Positions 28,061 through 36,938 of a stretch of 64,000 bases of DNA are shown one piece after another. Numbering within the stretch: the first letter of the stretch is position 1; the number at the start of each line of letters is the position of its first letter. The position numbers and the translations under genes were made by a program. The stretch is from the NCBI RefSeq assembly GCF_900492205.1, contig NZ_UEYQ01000018.1, forward strand, positions 1-64,000, written 5' to 3'. A model generated the notes under the pieces. That model did no database searches, was not told where the DNA came from, and saw only the letters and a program-made list of their open reading frames with translations. The stretch is from Ciceribacter sp. T2.26MG-112.2 (GTDB taxonomy: Bacteria > Pseudomonadota > Alphaproteobacteria > Rhizobiales > Rhizobiaceae).

Positions 28061-29310
28061 GTGCCGAGACGGTCACCATCGACTTGCTGGGCGCCCAGGG
28101 CGACGGCATCTTCCATGCCTCGAACGGGCCGGTCTACGTGCCCTTCTCGCTGCCGGGCGAAACGCTTGCCATCGCGCGCGTGAAAGACCACGGCACGATC
28201 CTTTCCTACAGCGAGACCTCGCCGGACCGTATCGCCCCCGCCTGCCGCCATTTCGGCCCGGACGGCAAGGGCGGCAGCTGCGGCGGCTGTTCGCTGCAGC
28301 ACATGGCGAAACCCGCCTATAGCGCCTTCAAGCGGTCGTTGGTCGTCGCGGCGCTCAAATCCAAGGGGATCGATATTCCCGTCGGCGAACTGGTCGAAGC
28401 TGAGCCAGGCGAGCGCCGCCGCGTGGTGTTTGCCGCCCGACGCACCGAGAAGGAAGTGCTGATCGGCTTCAACCAGGCCGAAAGCCACCATATCGTGCCG
28501 ATCGAGGAGTGTCCGATCTCGGCACCGGGCATCGTGGCCAGCCTTGACGCCTTGAAGAAGATCGGTGGTGCTGCCGCAACCACGGCCGAGCCCTTCCGCA
28601 TGACGGTGATCGAAACGCTTTCCGGCCTCGACGTGGCGATCGAAGGCATCAAGGCGCTGGCCGACAAGGAGCGCCGCGCGGTCACCGAAACCGTGCTTGC
28701 GCTGCGCGGCATCGCCCGCGTCTCGGTCAACGGCGAGATCGTCATCGAACCACGCAAGCCGCTCATCGACATGTCCGGCGTTGCCGTCGCCCCGCCGCCG
28801 GGCGCCTTTACCCAGGCGACCGCCGCCGCCGAGGAGGCCATGGTGCGCCTGACGCTCGCGCATTTCGGCAAGGTCAAGCGTACTGCCGATCTGTTCGCCG
28901 GCATCGGCACCTTTGCGCTTCGGCTGGCGCGCGTGGCCCAGGTCCATGCCGTCGAGAGCGATGAAAAGGCGATCAAGGCGCTTGACCACGCGGCGCGCAA
29001 CACGCAGGGGCTGAAACCCGTTTCGGTCGAGCGGCGCGATCTCTTTCGCCGGCCGCTGATGGCATCCGAACTGAAGACTTTCGATGCCGTCGTCTTCGAC
29101 CCGCCGCGGGCCGGCGCGGAAGAGCAGTGCAAGGAACTTGCCCGCTCGGTGGTGAAGAAGATCGTCGCGGTCAGCTGCAATCCGTTGTCACTGGCTCGCG
29201 ACCTGGCGATCCTGAAAGCCGGCGGTTATCGCGTCACGTCGGTCACCCCGATCGACCAGTTTCTCTGGACCTCGCATGTCGAAGTCGTGGCGACCCTGAC
29301 CAAGGGCTGA
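28057..29310 (+). CDS. RNA m5U methyltransferase (RlmD/TrmA family)
   Basis: Class I SAM methyltransferase of the RumA/TrmA family, methylating uridine-C5 in rRNA or tRNA. The 417-aa protein has a TRAM-like N-terminus and a 4Fe-4S cluster set (C63, C75, C78 in SCGGCSLQ, and C152 in EECPIS). A SAM motif DLFAGIGTFALRLA follows, then the catalytic DPPRAG and VAVSCNP with the nucleophilic Cys. The precise target base is not readable. A much longer open frame from 26044 exists, but its first 670 residues are an antisense artefact of DUF4424 and tlyA. Confidence 0.92.
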   Translation: MSAETVTIDLLGAQGDGIFHASNGPVYVPFSLPGETLAIARVKDHGTILSYSETSPDRIAPACRHFGPDGKGGSCGGCSLQHMAKPAYSAFKRSLVVAALKSKGIDIPVGELVEAEPGERRRVVFAARRTEKEVLIGFNQAESHHIVPIEECPISAPGIVASLDALKKIGGAAATTAEPFRMTVIETLSGLDVAIEGIKALADKERRAVTETVLALRGIARVSVNGEIVIEPRKPLIDMSGVAVAPPPGAFTQATAAAEEAMVRLTLAHFGKVKRTADLFAGIGTFALRLARVAQVHAVESDEKAIKALDHAARNTQGLKPVSVERRDLFRRPLMASELKTFDAVVFDPPRAGAEEQCKELARSVVKKIVAVSCNPLSLARDLAILKAGGYRVTSVTPIDQFLWTSHVEVVATLTKG

Positions 29311-29395
29311 ACGTCTTCTTTCCAATTGCCTTCACCGACCGCGGAGCGAGGCCCTCCGGGCGGAATTGTGCGCCCATATGCAACCTTAGATTATT

Positions 29396-29441
29396 AACGA
29401 AAATCGATTGCACCTTTTGCGATTTCATGCAATCTTTCGTT
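29396..29441. promoter_or_regulatory. Interrupted inverted repeat upstream of heme peroxidase
   Basis: AACGAAA (29396-29402) and GATTGCA (29406-29412) recur inverted as TGCAATC (29428-29434) and TTTCGTT (29435-29441), with a 3-base offset in the left arm. It lies 47 bases before the peroxidase ATG in an AT-rich pocket. It is either an operator or a strong leader hairpin. Confidence 0.6.
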
Positions 29442-29488
29442 ATCACCAGAACCATGCAGCAACCAAAGGCAGCAGACGGAGGAATTTC

Positions 29489-31063
29489 ATGTCGGAAGTC
29501 GCGATGCACGGGCATGGCGTCCGTGGGATGAGCCGCGCCGCACTACAGGCGCTCGCCGGGAATGCCGATCCCGGCAAGTTCGGACGCATGTTTCCAACCC
29601 TTCCAGCGCATGAGGCCGACGAGGACGAACTGTTCGAACTCGCCGAGGCGATGAAGGATGCGGTCGGGCCGGACGGGCGCACCGATCCCGCCGGGGATAA
29701 TCCCGATGTCCCGGCCGGCTATACCTATCTCGGCCAGTTCGTCGACCATGACATCACCCTCGATACCACCCCGCTCGAACAGCAGAAGGCGGATCCGCTG
29801 GCGACGACCAATTTCCGGACACCGGCGCTCGACCTCGATTCGCTCTACGGCGACGGGCCTGGCATTCATCCCTATCTCTATGACCGCGCCCCGGACACCC
29901 ACCGGGTGATCGAGAGGTTCCTGATCGGCAAGGCCTCGGCCTCAAAGGACAAGGCCGGCGAGGATATCAGGGCCTTGGACAATGACCTGCCGCGCAACCA
30001 GGTCGGCCACGCCCTGATCTTCGACGAGCGAAACGACGAAAACCTGCTCGTCGCGCAATTCCATCTGCTGCTGCTGAAATTCCACAACAAGGTGGTGGAG
30101 GATCTGAAGGACACCCAGCCGGCGCTGAAGGACATGGCGCTGTTCCACGAGGCGCGCCGGATCGTCACCTGGCATTACCAGTGGATCGTTCTGTTCGATT
30201 TCGTCGAGCGACTGACCGAGCCGGGACTGGTCCGCCGCATCAAGCATGAGGGCCGGCGCTTCTACCGTTTCAAGAGCCGCCCCTATATGCCGGCGGAATT
30301 TGCCGCCGCCGTCTACCGCCTAGGTCACTCAATGGTGAGGCAGAGCTACGACCACAACCGGGTGTTCAACGCGGGACCGGACGCGATCGCCGACGGGACC
30401 TTGGGATTGCTGTTCAACTTCACCGGCAAATCCGGGCAGATCGTCGGGCAACTGAAGGATGCGGTCAGTAGAGGCGGCGGTCCGGGTCCGTTGCCCGACC
30501 TGCCGTCCAACTGGGTGATCGACTGGCGGCGCTTCTTCGACCTCGGTACGCCGCCGGAGGCCAATTTCAGGCTCAACCACGCGCGACGGCTCGATCCGTT
30601 CATCGTTCCCGCCCTGCACACGCTTCCGGGATTGCGACCGGAAACGGACAAGACCGCGGCCCGGGACTTCGTCCTGCCCTTCCGCAACTTGAAGCGAGGC
30701 CTCCAACTCGGCCTGCCGTCCGGCCAGGACGTCTGTCGGGCCATGGGGATCGTGCCGATGAAGCCGTCCGAGATCGCCACCGGCTCCGATGGCGAGGTCG
30801 CCGCCAGGCACGGTTTCCACAAGAAGACACCGCTCTGGTATTATGTCCTCAAGGAAGCGCAACATCATCACAAGGGAGAACGCCTCGGCCCGATGGGTTC
30901 GACGATCCTGGCGGAGACCTTCCTCGGCCTGGTCCACGGGGACCCGGATTCCTTCCTGTGGCAGCGCACGAACTGGACGCCTGACCTGACCAGCCAGACA
31001 CCGGGTCACTTCACGATGGCGGACCTGATCCGGTATGTCAAAGACATCAATCCGATCGGCTGA
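29489..31063 (+). CDS. Animal-type heme peroxidase (bacterial clade)
   Basis: A 524-aa member of the myeloperoxidase/peroxinectin superfamily. The distal heme motif LGQFVDHDITLD (residues 81-92) contains Gln83, Asp86 and His87, corresponding to the Gln, ester-forming Asp and distal His of myeloperoxidase. The proximal His is probably H280 in YRLGHSMVRQSYDHNRVF. The stretch LLLKFHN carries Lys where mammalian enzymes have the catalytic Arg of REHN. No signal peptide is visible. The start follows GGAGGA (29478-29483). Donor substrate unknown; it is monocistronic with an inverted repeat in its promoter. Confidence 0.88.
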   Translation: MSEVAMHGHGVRGMSRAALQALAGNADPGKFGRMFPTLPAHEADEDELFELAEAMKDAVGPDGRTDPAGDNPDVPAGYTYLGQFVDHDITLDTTPLEQQKADPLATTNFRTPALDLDSLYGDGPGIHPYLYDRAPDTHRVIERFLIGKASASKDKAGEDIRALDNDLPRNQVGHALIFDERNDENLLVAQFHLLLLKFHNKVVEDLKDTQPALKDMALFHEARRIVTWHYQWIVLFDFVERLTEPGLVRRIKHEGRRFYRFKSRPYMPAEFAAAVYRLGHSMVRQSYDHNRVFNAGPDAIADGTLGLLFNFTGKSGQIVGQLKDAVSRGGGPGPLPDLPSNWVIDWRRFFDLGTPPEANFRLNHARRLDPFIVPALHTLPGLRPETDKTAARDFVLPFRNLKRGLQLGLPSGQDVCRAMGIVPMKPSEIATGSDGEVAARHGFHKKTPLWYYVLKEAQHHHKGERLGPMGSTILAETFLGLVHGDPDSFLWQRTNWTPDLTSQTPGHFTMADLIRYVKDINPIG

Positions 31064-31072
31064 TTGCGTAGA

Positions 31073-31375
31073 TCAGCGCGCGTAGAGCGTGCCGCTTCCC
31101 GTGGTATTGGGACAGCGGCAACGTCCGCCGACGCGACCGGGCTTGGCCGGGCAGGAATACATCATCGAGGTGTCGGCGCTGTCCGGCGGCTGGATCACGC
31201 AGAAGAAACGCTGCGGCCGCATGCCCGGCGGCGGCGGATTGCGGTTCGACCCGCTCTCGACGATCACAACGCCGCTGCCGGCCAGGGCCAGGGCGAAGCC
31301 CGGCACCAGGGGTTCGGCTGCCAAAGACATCATGCCGACGAACAACAGGGCAAGGCCCCTCATTTTGCTGCGCAT
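31073..31375 (-). CDS. Small exported Pro/Cys-containing protein, unknown
   Basis: A 100-aa protein with an N-terminal signal region (about residues 4-33, ending GFALALAG). A Pro-rich stretch (NPPPPGMRPQ) and four cysteines in FFCVIQPPD, YSCPAKPG and RCRCPNTT follow. The ATG at 31375 follows AGGAGG at good spacing, so the upstream 62 residues of the frame are rejected. It converges on the peroxidase gene with a 9-base gap. No family recognised. Confidence 0.6.
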   Translation of the reverse strand: MRSKMRGLALLFVGMMSLAAEPLVPGFALALAGSGVVIVESGSNRNPPPPGMRPQRFFCVIQPPDSADTSMMYSCPAKPGRVGGRCRCPNTTGSGTLYAR

Positions 31376-31523
31376 CCGATCCTCCTTGTTCCGTCTATCG
31401 GCCATATGAACCGGAGAAGCATTAAGGAAGGGCGAATGTGGCAGGAGCAGGTCTTCCGGCAACGCGAAACGGCACCGGCGGTGAGCCGGTGCCGTCCGAG
31501 GGTCACAATGCAGTCGGAATTCG

Positions 31524-33620
31524 TCAGGCGGCGCGGCGCGACCCTTCCGAGTGTGTAGCATGGGCTCCGGCCTGCTGGATCCGGAACTGGCCGAGCAGCG
31601 CGGTCAGCGCCGCCGCTTCCGAGGCCAGACCATGGCTTGCCGCCGTCTGTTCCTCGACCATGGCGGCATTCTGCTGCGTGCCCTGGTCCATGGTGTTGAC
31701 GGCGGTGTTGATCTCCTGAAGCCCGGTCGACTGTTCGCGCGTCGCCGTGACGATGGCGTTCACATGGCGGTTGATCTCCTGCACCTCGCGGACGATCACA
31801 TCCAGCGCCTGGCCGGTCTGATTGACCAGTTCGACGCCGGACTGGACCTGCTGGCCGGAAGTGCCGATCAGTTGCTTGATCTCCTTGGCGGCATTGGCCG
31901 ACCGCTGGGCCAGTTCGCGCACTTCCTGGGCGACGACGGCAAAACCCTTGCCGGCTTCGCCGGCGCGGGCCGCCTCGACGCCGGCATTCAGCGCCAGCAG
32001 GTTGGTCTGGAAGGCGATCTCGTCGATCACGCCGATGATGTTGGAAATCTCCCCTGAGGATTTTTCGATCCCATGCATGGCTTCCACCGCCCGCTGGACG
32101 ATCTCGCCCGACTTCTCCGCGCCGCTGCGGGCGCGGCCGACGAGTTGGCCGACCTCCTCCGCCCGGTGGGCGGAATCCTTCACGGTGGTGGTGATCTCCT
32201 CGAGCGCAGCCGCGGTCTCCTCGACGGAAGCCGCCTGCTGCTCGGTGCGCCGGGCCAGGTTGTCGGCGGCCATGCGGATCTCGTTGGCGCCATTGTCGAT
32301 CGCCCGTGCATTCAAGCCGACATTGGCAAGGGCATCATGCAGCTTGGCAACCGAGGCGTTGAAATCGACCCGCAGGCGATCGAGGTCGCCTGCAAATGGC
32401 GTGTCGATACGATGGACGAGGTCGCCGTTGGCAAGGCAGCCAAGGCCGTCGGCGAGTGCCTGGACCGCGAACGAGACCTGCTCGGCTTCGCGTGCCTTTG
32501 CGGCTTCACGCTCGCGCCGCTCCTGTTCGCTCAGCGAGCGATTTTCGTCCGCCTCCCTTTCGAGGCGGCTGCGCTCGATGGCGTTGTTACGGAACACGGC
32601 GACTGCCTCGGCCATCTGGCCGATCTCGTCGGTCCGTTCGGTGCCGGGGATCTCGGTCGAGACATCGCCTCTCGCCAGCCGGCCCATGACGCCGGTCATG
32701 TCGACGACGGGGCGCACGACCAGACGCGAGAGCAGGAAGGCCAGAACGCCGATCATGGCCACGACGCCGATCAGCGTGGCGATGGCGGCGGCGGTGCGGA
32801 AAGCACTGATGCCGGCATAGGCCATGTCGCGATCGACGGTGACGCCGAGATACCAGTCGCTGGTCGGAAGTCCCTGGACCGGGAGGAAGCTGACCAGCAC
32901 CGACTTGTCGGCGGAGACCGTTTCGGACAGCTCGGCACCGATTGCGGGGGTCTCCGTCGGGAAGGCATCGGCGAGGGTCTTGCTGACCAGCGCATTGTCC
33001 GGATGAACGAGGATGACACCCGACTTGTTGACCAGGAAGGCGGAACCCTTGCCGCCCATGTCGACCGTGGCGATCATCTGGATCAGGGACTTCAGCGAGA
33101 AGTCGCTGGCCGCGACGCCGAACAGCTTGCCATCACGCTTGACCGGGGTGGCGGCACTGATGATCAGATCGCCACTCGAGGCATCCTGATAGGGATCGGT
33201 CAGGACCATTTTGTCGGCCTTGACCGCATCCTGGTACCACGGGCGCTTGCGCGGATCGTAATCCGCCGGCAGGGGCTCGTTCGGAACACTGGTGAAGGTT
33301 CCCTGCTCGTCGCCCACATAGGTCGACTTGAACTCGCGGATCAGCACAGGGTTGTCGAAGGCCGCGACGATCTCTTCCGCCGTGGTGGTCTTGGCGGCGG
33401 CATTGGCGGCCAGCTCGGTCAGCATGATGCGGGCATTCAGCCAGTTGGCGATGCTCTGCGACGCCTGCAGGCCGGTGGACTTGATCTCGTCCTGGACCGC
33501 GCGCGTCGTTGCGGCGCGCTGCAGGCTGTCGATGTAGATGGAGAAACCGGACAAGGCGGCGACGACCACAAGGGATGCAGCCACGAGGATCTTGGTCATA
33601 AGGTTCGAGCGTTTGCTCAC
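31524..33620 (-). CDS. Methyl-accepting chemotaxis protein with dCache sensor
   Basis: A 698-aa chemoreceptor. TM1 lies near residues 10-28 and is followed by a double-Cache ligand domain with the typical [12 protein letters not shown] and [20 protein letters not shown] blocks. TM2 (near 290-320), HAMP and a signalling hairpin with [20 protein letters not shown] complete it. The Arg-x-Trp-Tyr, Tyr-x-Asp and later Asp (AASDF) pattern resembles amino-acid-binding dCache receptors. The start is a GTG at 33620 with GAGGT upstream; a methionine seven codons later is the alternative. It lacks a C-terminal pentapeptide. Confidence 0.9.
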   Translation of the reverse strand: MSKRSNLMTKILVAASLVVVAALSGFSIYIDSLQRAATTRAVQDEIKSTGLQASQSIANWLNARIMLTELAANAAAKTTTAEEIVAAFDNPVLIREFKSTYVGDEQGTFTSVPNEPLPADYDPRKRPWYQDAVKADKMVLTDPYQDASSGDLIISAATPVKRDGKLFGVAASDFSLKSLIQMIATVDMGGKGSAFLVNKSGVILVHPDNALVSKTLADAFPTETPAIGAELSETVSADKSVLVSFLPVQGLPTSDWYLGVTVDRDMAYAGISAFRTAAAIATLIGVVAMIGVLAFLLSRLVVRPVVDMTGVMGRLARGDVSTEIPGTERTDEIGQMAEAVAVFRNNAIERSRLEREADENRSLSEQERREREAAKAREAEQVSFAVQALADGLGCLANGDLVHRIDTPFAGDLDRLRVDFNASVAKLHDALANVGLNARAIDNGANEIRMAADNLARRTEQQAASVEETAAALEEITTTVKDSAHRAEEVGQLVGRARSGAEKSGEIVQRAVEAMHGIEKSSGEISNIIGVIDEIAFQTNLLALNAGVEAARAGEAGKGFAVVAQEVRELAQRSANAAKEIKQLIGTSGQQVQSGVELVNQTGQALDVIVREVQEINRHVNAIVTATREQSTGLQEINTAVNTMDQGTQQNAAMVEEQTAASHGLASEAAALTALLGQFRIQQAGAHATHSEGSRRAA

Positions 33621-33833
33621 GGGGGATACCTCATTCAAGCGGCAAGCCCGATCAAGACGCTGGCGGAACATTCTTCGCAGCCGATCCGGGCATTGCCAAT
33701 CCACTTTGGGAAAGACGACAAGGGCCATCATGGCGCGAAAGCGGTCCACGGACCGCCATCCCGTTATATGCAGCCAGACTTAAAAGCCTGTTAATTCGGA
33801 GGGGTACCGGTCACACGGCCCCGCCGCCTGCGG

Positions 33834-34598
33834 TCAGCCGCGCCCCTTCGACATGAAGGTCTCAAAGGCGGTGCGCGCCTCGGCGCTCTTCAGCCGCTCG
33901 ACGAAGTACTTCAGCTCCTCGTCCATGCGGGCCGCCAGTTCGCCGCGATCACCACGGATCAGGTCGCGGGCGATGCGCATGGCTTCCGGCGGTTTTGCGG
34001 CGAGCGAGGCGGCAAGCTTCAGCGTCTCGGCCTCGACCTCGGCCGGGGCGACAACCTTCCAGATCAGACCGGCTTCCCTCGCCTGCTCGGCGGAGAAGCC
34101 TTCGCTGGCGGCCAGCATGGCAAAGGCGCGCTGATGGCCCATCATCTTCGGTGCGAGCAGGCTGGAGCCGGCTTCGGGAACCAGGGCAAGGTCGACGAAG
34201 GGCGTCTTGAACAGGCTGCGGTCGGAGGCGATCGTCAGGTCGCAATGCATCTGGATCGTCGTGCCGATGCCGATGGCGAGGCCGTCGACGCCGGAGACGA
34301 CGGGTTTCGACACGCTCCACAGCGCCTTCAGGAAACCGAAGGCGGCAGGCTCTCCGACGGCGCCGGCCATGGCGAAGGCGAGGAAATCCGCCATGTCGTT
34401 GCCGGCCGAGAAACAGCCCTCGGTGCCGAGAAAGGCGACGGCGCGGATGCTCGCGTCATCCTCCGCCTCGAGCAGACCTTCGGTCATGCGGGCATACATG
34501 GCTTGCGTGATGGCGTTCTTCTTGTCCGGGCGGTTGAAGCGGATCACCAGCACGCCGGGATGGGCTTGCGGCCGTTCGATCAGGATATGGTCGGTCAT
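33834..34598 (-). CDS. Enoyl-CoA hydratase/isomerase family protein
   Basis: A 254-aa crotonase-fold enzyme of fatty-acid or related acyl-CoA beta-oxidation. The oxyanion-hole segments are CFSAGNDMADFLAF and VSGVDGLAIGIGTTIQMHCD; FVDLALVPEAGSSLL is also typical. It starts MTDHILIERP at 34598, 8 bases from GGGAA; an ATG two codons upstream is possible. It lies downstream of the acyl-CoA dehydrogenase on the same strand with a palindromic repeat between, so they probably share a pathway. Confidence 0.9.
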   Translation of the reverse strand: MTDHILIERPQAHPGVLVIRFNRPDKKNAITQAMYARMTEGLLEAEDDASIRAVAFLGTEGCFSAGNDMADFLAFAMAGAVGEPAAFGFLKALWSVSKPVVSGVDGLAIGIGTTIQMHCDLTIASDRSLFKTPFVDLALVPEAGSSLLAPKMMGHQRAFAMLAASEGFSAEQAREAGLIWKVVAPAEVEAETLKLAASLAAKPPEAMRIARDLIRGDRGELAARMDEELKYFVERLKSAEARTAFETFMSKGRG

Positions 34599-34655
34599 GG
34601 GCATGTTCCCAGTTGGTGTCGCACTCCCGATGAGGGAGGCCGGTTCAAACGAATT

Positions 34656-34783
34656 CCCCCTCTGGCCTGCCGGCCATCTCCCCCACAAGGGGGGGAGAAA
34701 ATCCGGGGCGAGCTTTCCGCACCCCTCAAACGGCAGCGGCACGTTAAGCCCCTCCCCCTTGTGGGGAGGGGTTGGGGAGGGGT
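34656..34783. repeat. Dispersed two-hairpin intergenic repeat, full copy
   Basis: Same element as at 13822-13950: left end CCCCCTCTGGCCTGCC, hairpin around the CCCCACAAGGGGG core, and right hairpin around CCTCCCCCTTGTGGGGAGG. It fills the spacer between the acyl-CoA dehydrogenase and the enoyl-CoA hydratase and abuts the dehydrogenase stop codon. It may modulate read-through or mRNA decay of the downstream hydratase. Confidence 0.75.
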
Positions 34784-34784
34784 C

Positions 34785-36569
34785 TCAAGCGAAAAGCACA
34801 CGCGCCGCCGTCAGGCTCGCTTCACCGTTGATGACGCGATCCTTGAGCGCCGCGGTCTCGGCGATCAGGTTCTCGGCGGAAAAGCGGCAGAGCGCGATGC
34901 GGTTGTCGCGGCCGTGGTCCTCGTCGGCGAGCGCGCCCTTGGCGAGATAGGTACCGGTCAGCGCCAGGCCAAACAGGCGCTGGTAAGGGGTAGCGCCGGC
35001 AAGGGCTGCGGCGGCATTGCCTTCAGCGAGGCGGGCGAGCAGCCATTCCGTGGTGTCCTCGAGGTCGACGAGGCTCGCATCGAGGCGGTCGGCGGTGGTG
35101 CCGAAGCCTTCGAGGTTAGAGCCGCGCACGGCCTTGGCGATCTCCTTCAGCTCGGCGATGAAGCCGCGCACCTGCGCGCCGTCCGACAGGGGAAGCTTGC
35201 GGGTGACGAGGTCGGCGGCCTGGATGCCGTTGGTGCCTTCATAGATCGGGGCGATGCGGGCGTCGCGCAGGTAGCGGGCGGCACCGGTCTCCTCGATGAA
35301 ACCCATGCCGCCATGCACCTGGATGCCCATCGAGGCTACGTCGACGCCGGCATCGGTGGCGAAGGACTTGGCAATCGGGGTCAGCAGCGCGCCGCGCTCG
35401 GCCCACTTCTTCGCGTCCGCGCCGTCCGTGTGGTGCGACATGTCGATGGCGTGGGCGCAGGAATAGCAGATGGCGCGCGAGCCTTGCGTCAGCGCCTTCA
35501 TGGTGATCAGCGTGCGGGCGACATCCGGATGCTCGATGATCGGGCTCATGCCGGCACCGGTCCAGCCCGGCGCCTTGCCCTGGGTCCGTTCCCTGGCGTA
35601 TCCGACCGCCTTCTGGGTGGCGGCTTCGCAGATCGCCACGCCCTGCATGCCGACCGCGAGGCGGGCATTGTTCATCATCGTGAACATGCAGGCGAGGCCC
35701 TTGTTCTCCTCGCCGATGAGGTAGCCGATGGCGCCCGGCTCGTCACCGAACTTGCCGTCGCCGTAGATCATCGTGCAGGTCGGCGAGCCGTGGATGCCGA
35801 GCTTGTGCTCGAGCGAATGGCAATGCAGGTCGTTGCGGGGACCGAGCGAGCCGTCGTCGTTCACCAGGAACTTGGGCACGAGGAAGAGCGAAATGCCGCG
35901 CGTGCCGGCCGGTGCGTCGGGCAGACGGGCGAGAACCAGGTGGACGATGTTCTCGGTGATCTCGTGCTCGCCCCAGGTGATGAAGATCTTCTGGCCGAAG
36001 ATGCGGTAGCTGCCGTCGTCACGGCGATCGGCGCGCGACTTCATCACGCCGAGGTCGGAGCCGGCATGCGGCTCGGTCAGGTTCATCGAGGCGGTCCATT
36101 CGCCCGACACCATCTTGTGCAGGAACTTTTCCTTGAGCGCGGCGCTGCCGTGCGTGGCCAGGGCTTCCGAGGCACCCATGGTCAGCGTCGGGCCGAGCGC
36201 GAAGGCCATGGAGCCGGAATTCCACATTTCCAGCGCCGCGACGTTGAGCATGTGGGGAAGTCCCTGCCCGCCGAATTCTTCCGGCGCGACGAGCGCATTC
36301 CAGCCGCCTTCGGCCCAATGGCGATAGAGCTCGGCCCAGCCGTCCGGCACGAGAACCTTGCCGTCGACCATGCGGGCGCCCTGCTTGTCGCCGATCTCGG
36401 CGAGCGGTGCCACTTCGTCGGAGGCAAAACGGCCGGCTTCGTGAAGGATGGCATCGACCAGGTCGTCGCTCAGATCGCCGAGCCGGCCCTTTTCGAGCGC
36501 TTCGGCCATTCCGGCGACATGCTTGAGGGTGAACGCGATTTCATCGACCGGCGCCTTGTACATGGGCAT
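34785..36569 (-). CDS. Acyl-CoA dehydrogenase (DmdC-like large form)
   Basis: FAD enzyme forming the 2,3-double bond of acyl-CoA substrates. The 594-aa length and the N-terminal MPMYKAPVDEIAFTL fit the larger acyl-CoA dehydrogenase class that includes DmdC-like proteins. Conserved stretches are WTASMNLTEPHAGSDLG (flavin), IFGQKIFITWGEHE and VHGGMGFIEETGAARYLRDA. The start at 36569 has AGGAGG upstream at short spacing; the methionine two codons later has better spacing. A LiuR-like dyad lies in its promoter region. Substrate is not determined. Confidence 0.9.
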   Translation of the reverse strand: MPMYKAPVDEIAFTLKHVAGMAEALEKGRLGDLSDDLVDAILHEAGRFASDEVAPLAEIGDKQGARMVDGKVLVPDGWAELYRHWAEGGWNALVAPEEFGGQGLPHMLNVAALEMWNSGSMAFALGPTLTMGASEALATHGSAALKEKFLHKMVSGEWTASMNLTEPHAGSDLGVMKSRADRRDDGSYRIFGQKIFITWGEHEITENIVHLVLARLPDAPAGTRGISLFLVPKFLVNDDGSLGPRNDLHCHSLEHKLGIHGSPTCTMIYGDGKFGDEPGAIGYLIGEENKGLACMFTMMNNARLAVGMQGVAICEAATQKAVGYARERTQGKAPGWTGAGMSPIIEHPDVARTLITMKALTQGSRAICYSCAHAIDMSHHTDGADAKKWAERGALLTPIAKSFATDAGVDVASMGIQVHGGMGFIEETGAARYLRDARIAPIYEGTNGIQAADLVTRKLPLSDGAQVRGFIAELKEIAKAVRGSNLEGFGTTADRLDASLVDLEDTTEWLLARLAEGNAAAALAGATPYQRLFGLALTGTYLAKGALADEDHGRDNRIALCRFSAENLIAETAALKDRVINGEASLTAARVLFA

Positions 36570-36652
36570 GCTCCTCCTGCTTGCGACTGGCGGTTTGCCG
36601 CTCGGCCGGCTTGGCGGCGGCGGCGAAAACGTATCGATTTGGCTAATTGATT

Positions 36653-36668
36653 TTTACGTAAACGTCAA
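36653..36668 (-). promoter_or_regulatory. LiuR-like operator upstream of acyl-CoA dehydrogenase
   Basis: The 16 bases TTTACGTAAACGTCAA contain the perfect decamer palindrome TTTACGTAAA. They resemble the ACGT-rich dyads bound by LiuR-type MerR regulators of branched-chain amino-acid and fatty-acid degradation in proteobacteria. On the minus strand a TTGACG -35-like box overlaps it, ~84 bases before the dehydrogenase start. The regulator is inferred from motif likeness only. Confidence 0.5.
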
Positions 36669-36861
36669 ACCGTTTTGCGGTCCGCGGGCATTCGGATCGC
36701 GAGCGCGAGACTACCGCATCGGCGACGCCTGGAACAGGGTCCACGAGTGCGGCTTCGCCCAAAGTCGGCATTGCCTGCCGTGGCATCCAAGACCGCCCGG
36801 CCAATTGCCAAGCTCTCCGGGACGCCTTCGCCAACCCGACAGATGTTGAACAATGGCGCTT

Positions 36862-36879
36862 CCGTCACAGCACTGTAAC
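36862..36879 (+). promoter_or_regulatory. Pho-box-like site upstream of phoX
   Basis: CCGTCAC and CTGTAAC are separated by AGCA, the 7-4-7 direct-repeat layout of PhoB boxes (consensus halves CTGTCAT). It lies about 60 bases before the phoX ATG. It fits phosphate-starvation control of the adjacent phosphatase. The rest of 36570-36938, apart from the LiuR-like dyad, shows nothing recognisable. Confidence 0.6.
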
Positions 36880-36938
36880 GGATTGCCGCTAACCGCAGTT
36901 GGGAATGCCTTTCCCCCGACCAAACGAGGAGCACAACC

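Noticed and set aside
34134..36650. 838-codon plus-strand frame
   Set aside because: It is antisense to the acyl-CoA dehydrogenase and hydratase, whose protein families are clear; a high-GC shadow frame.
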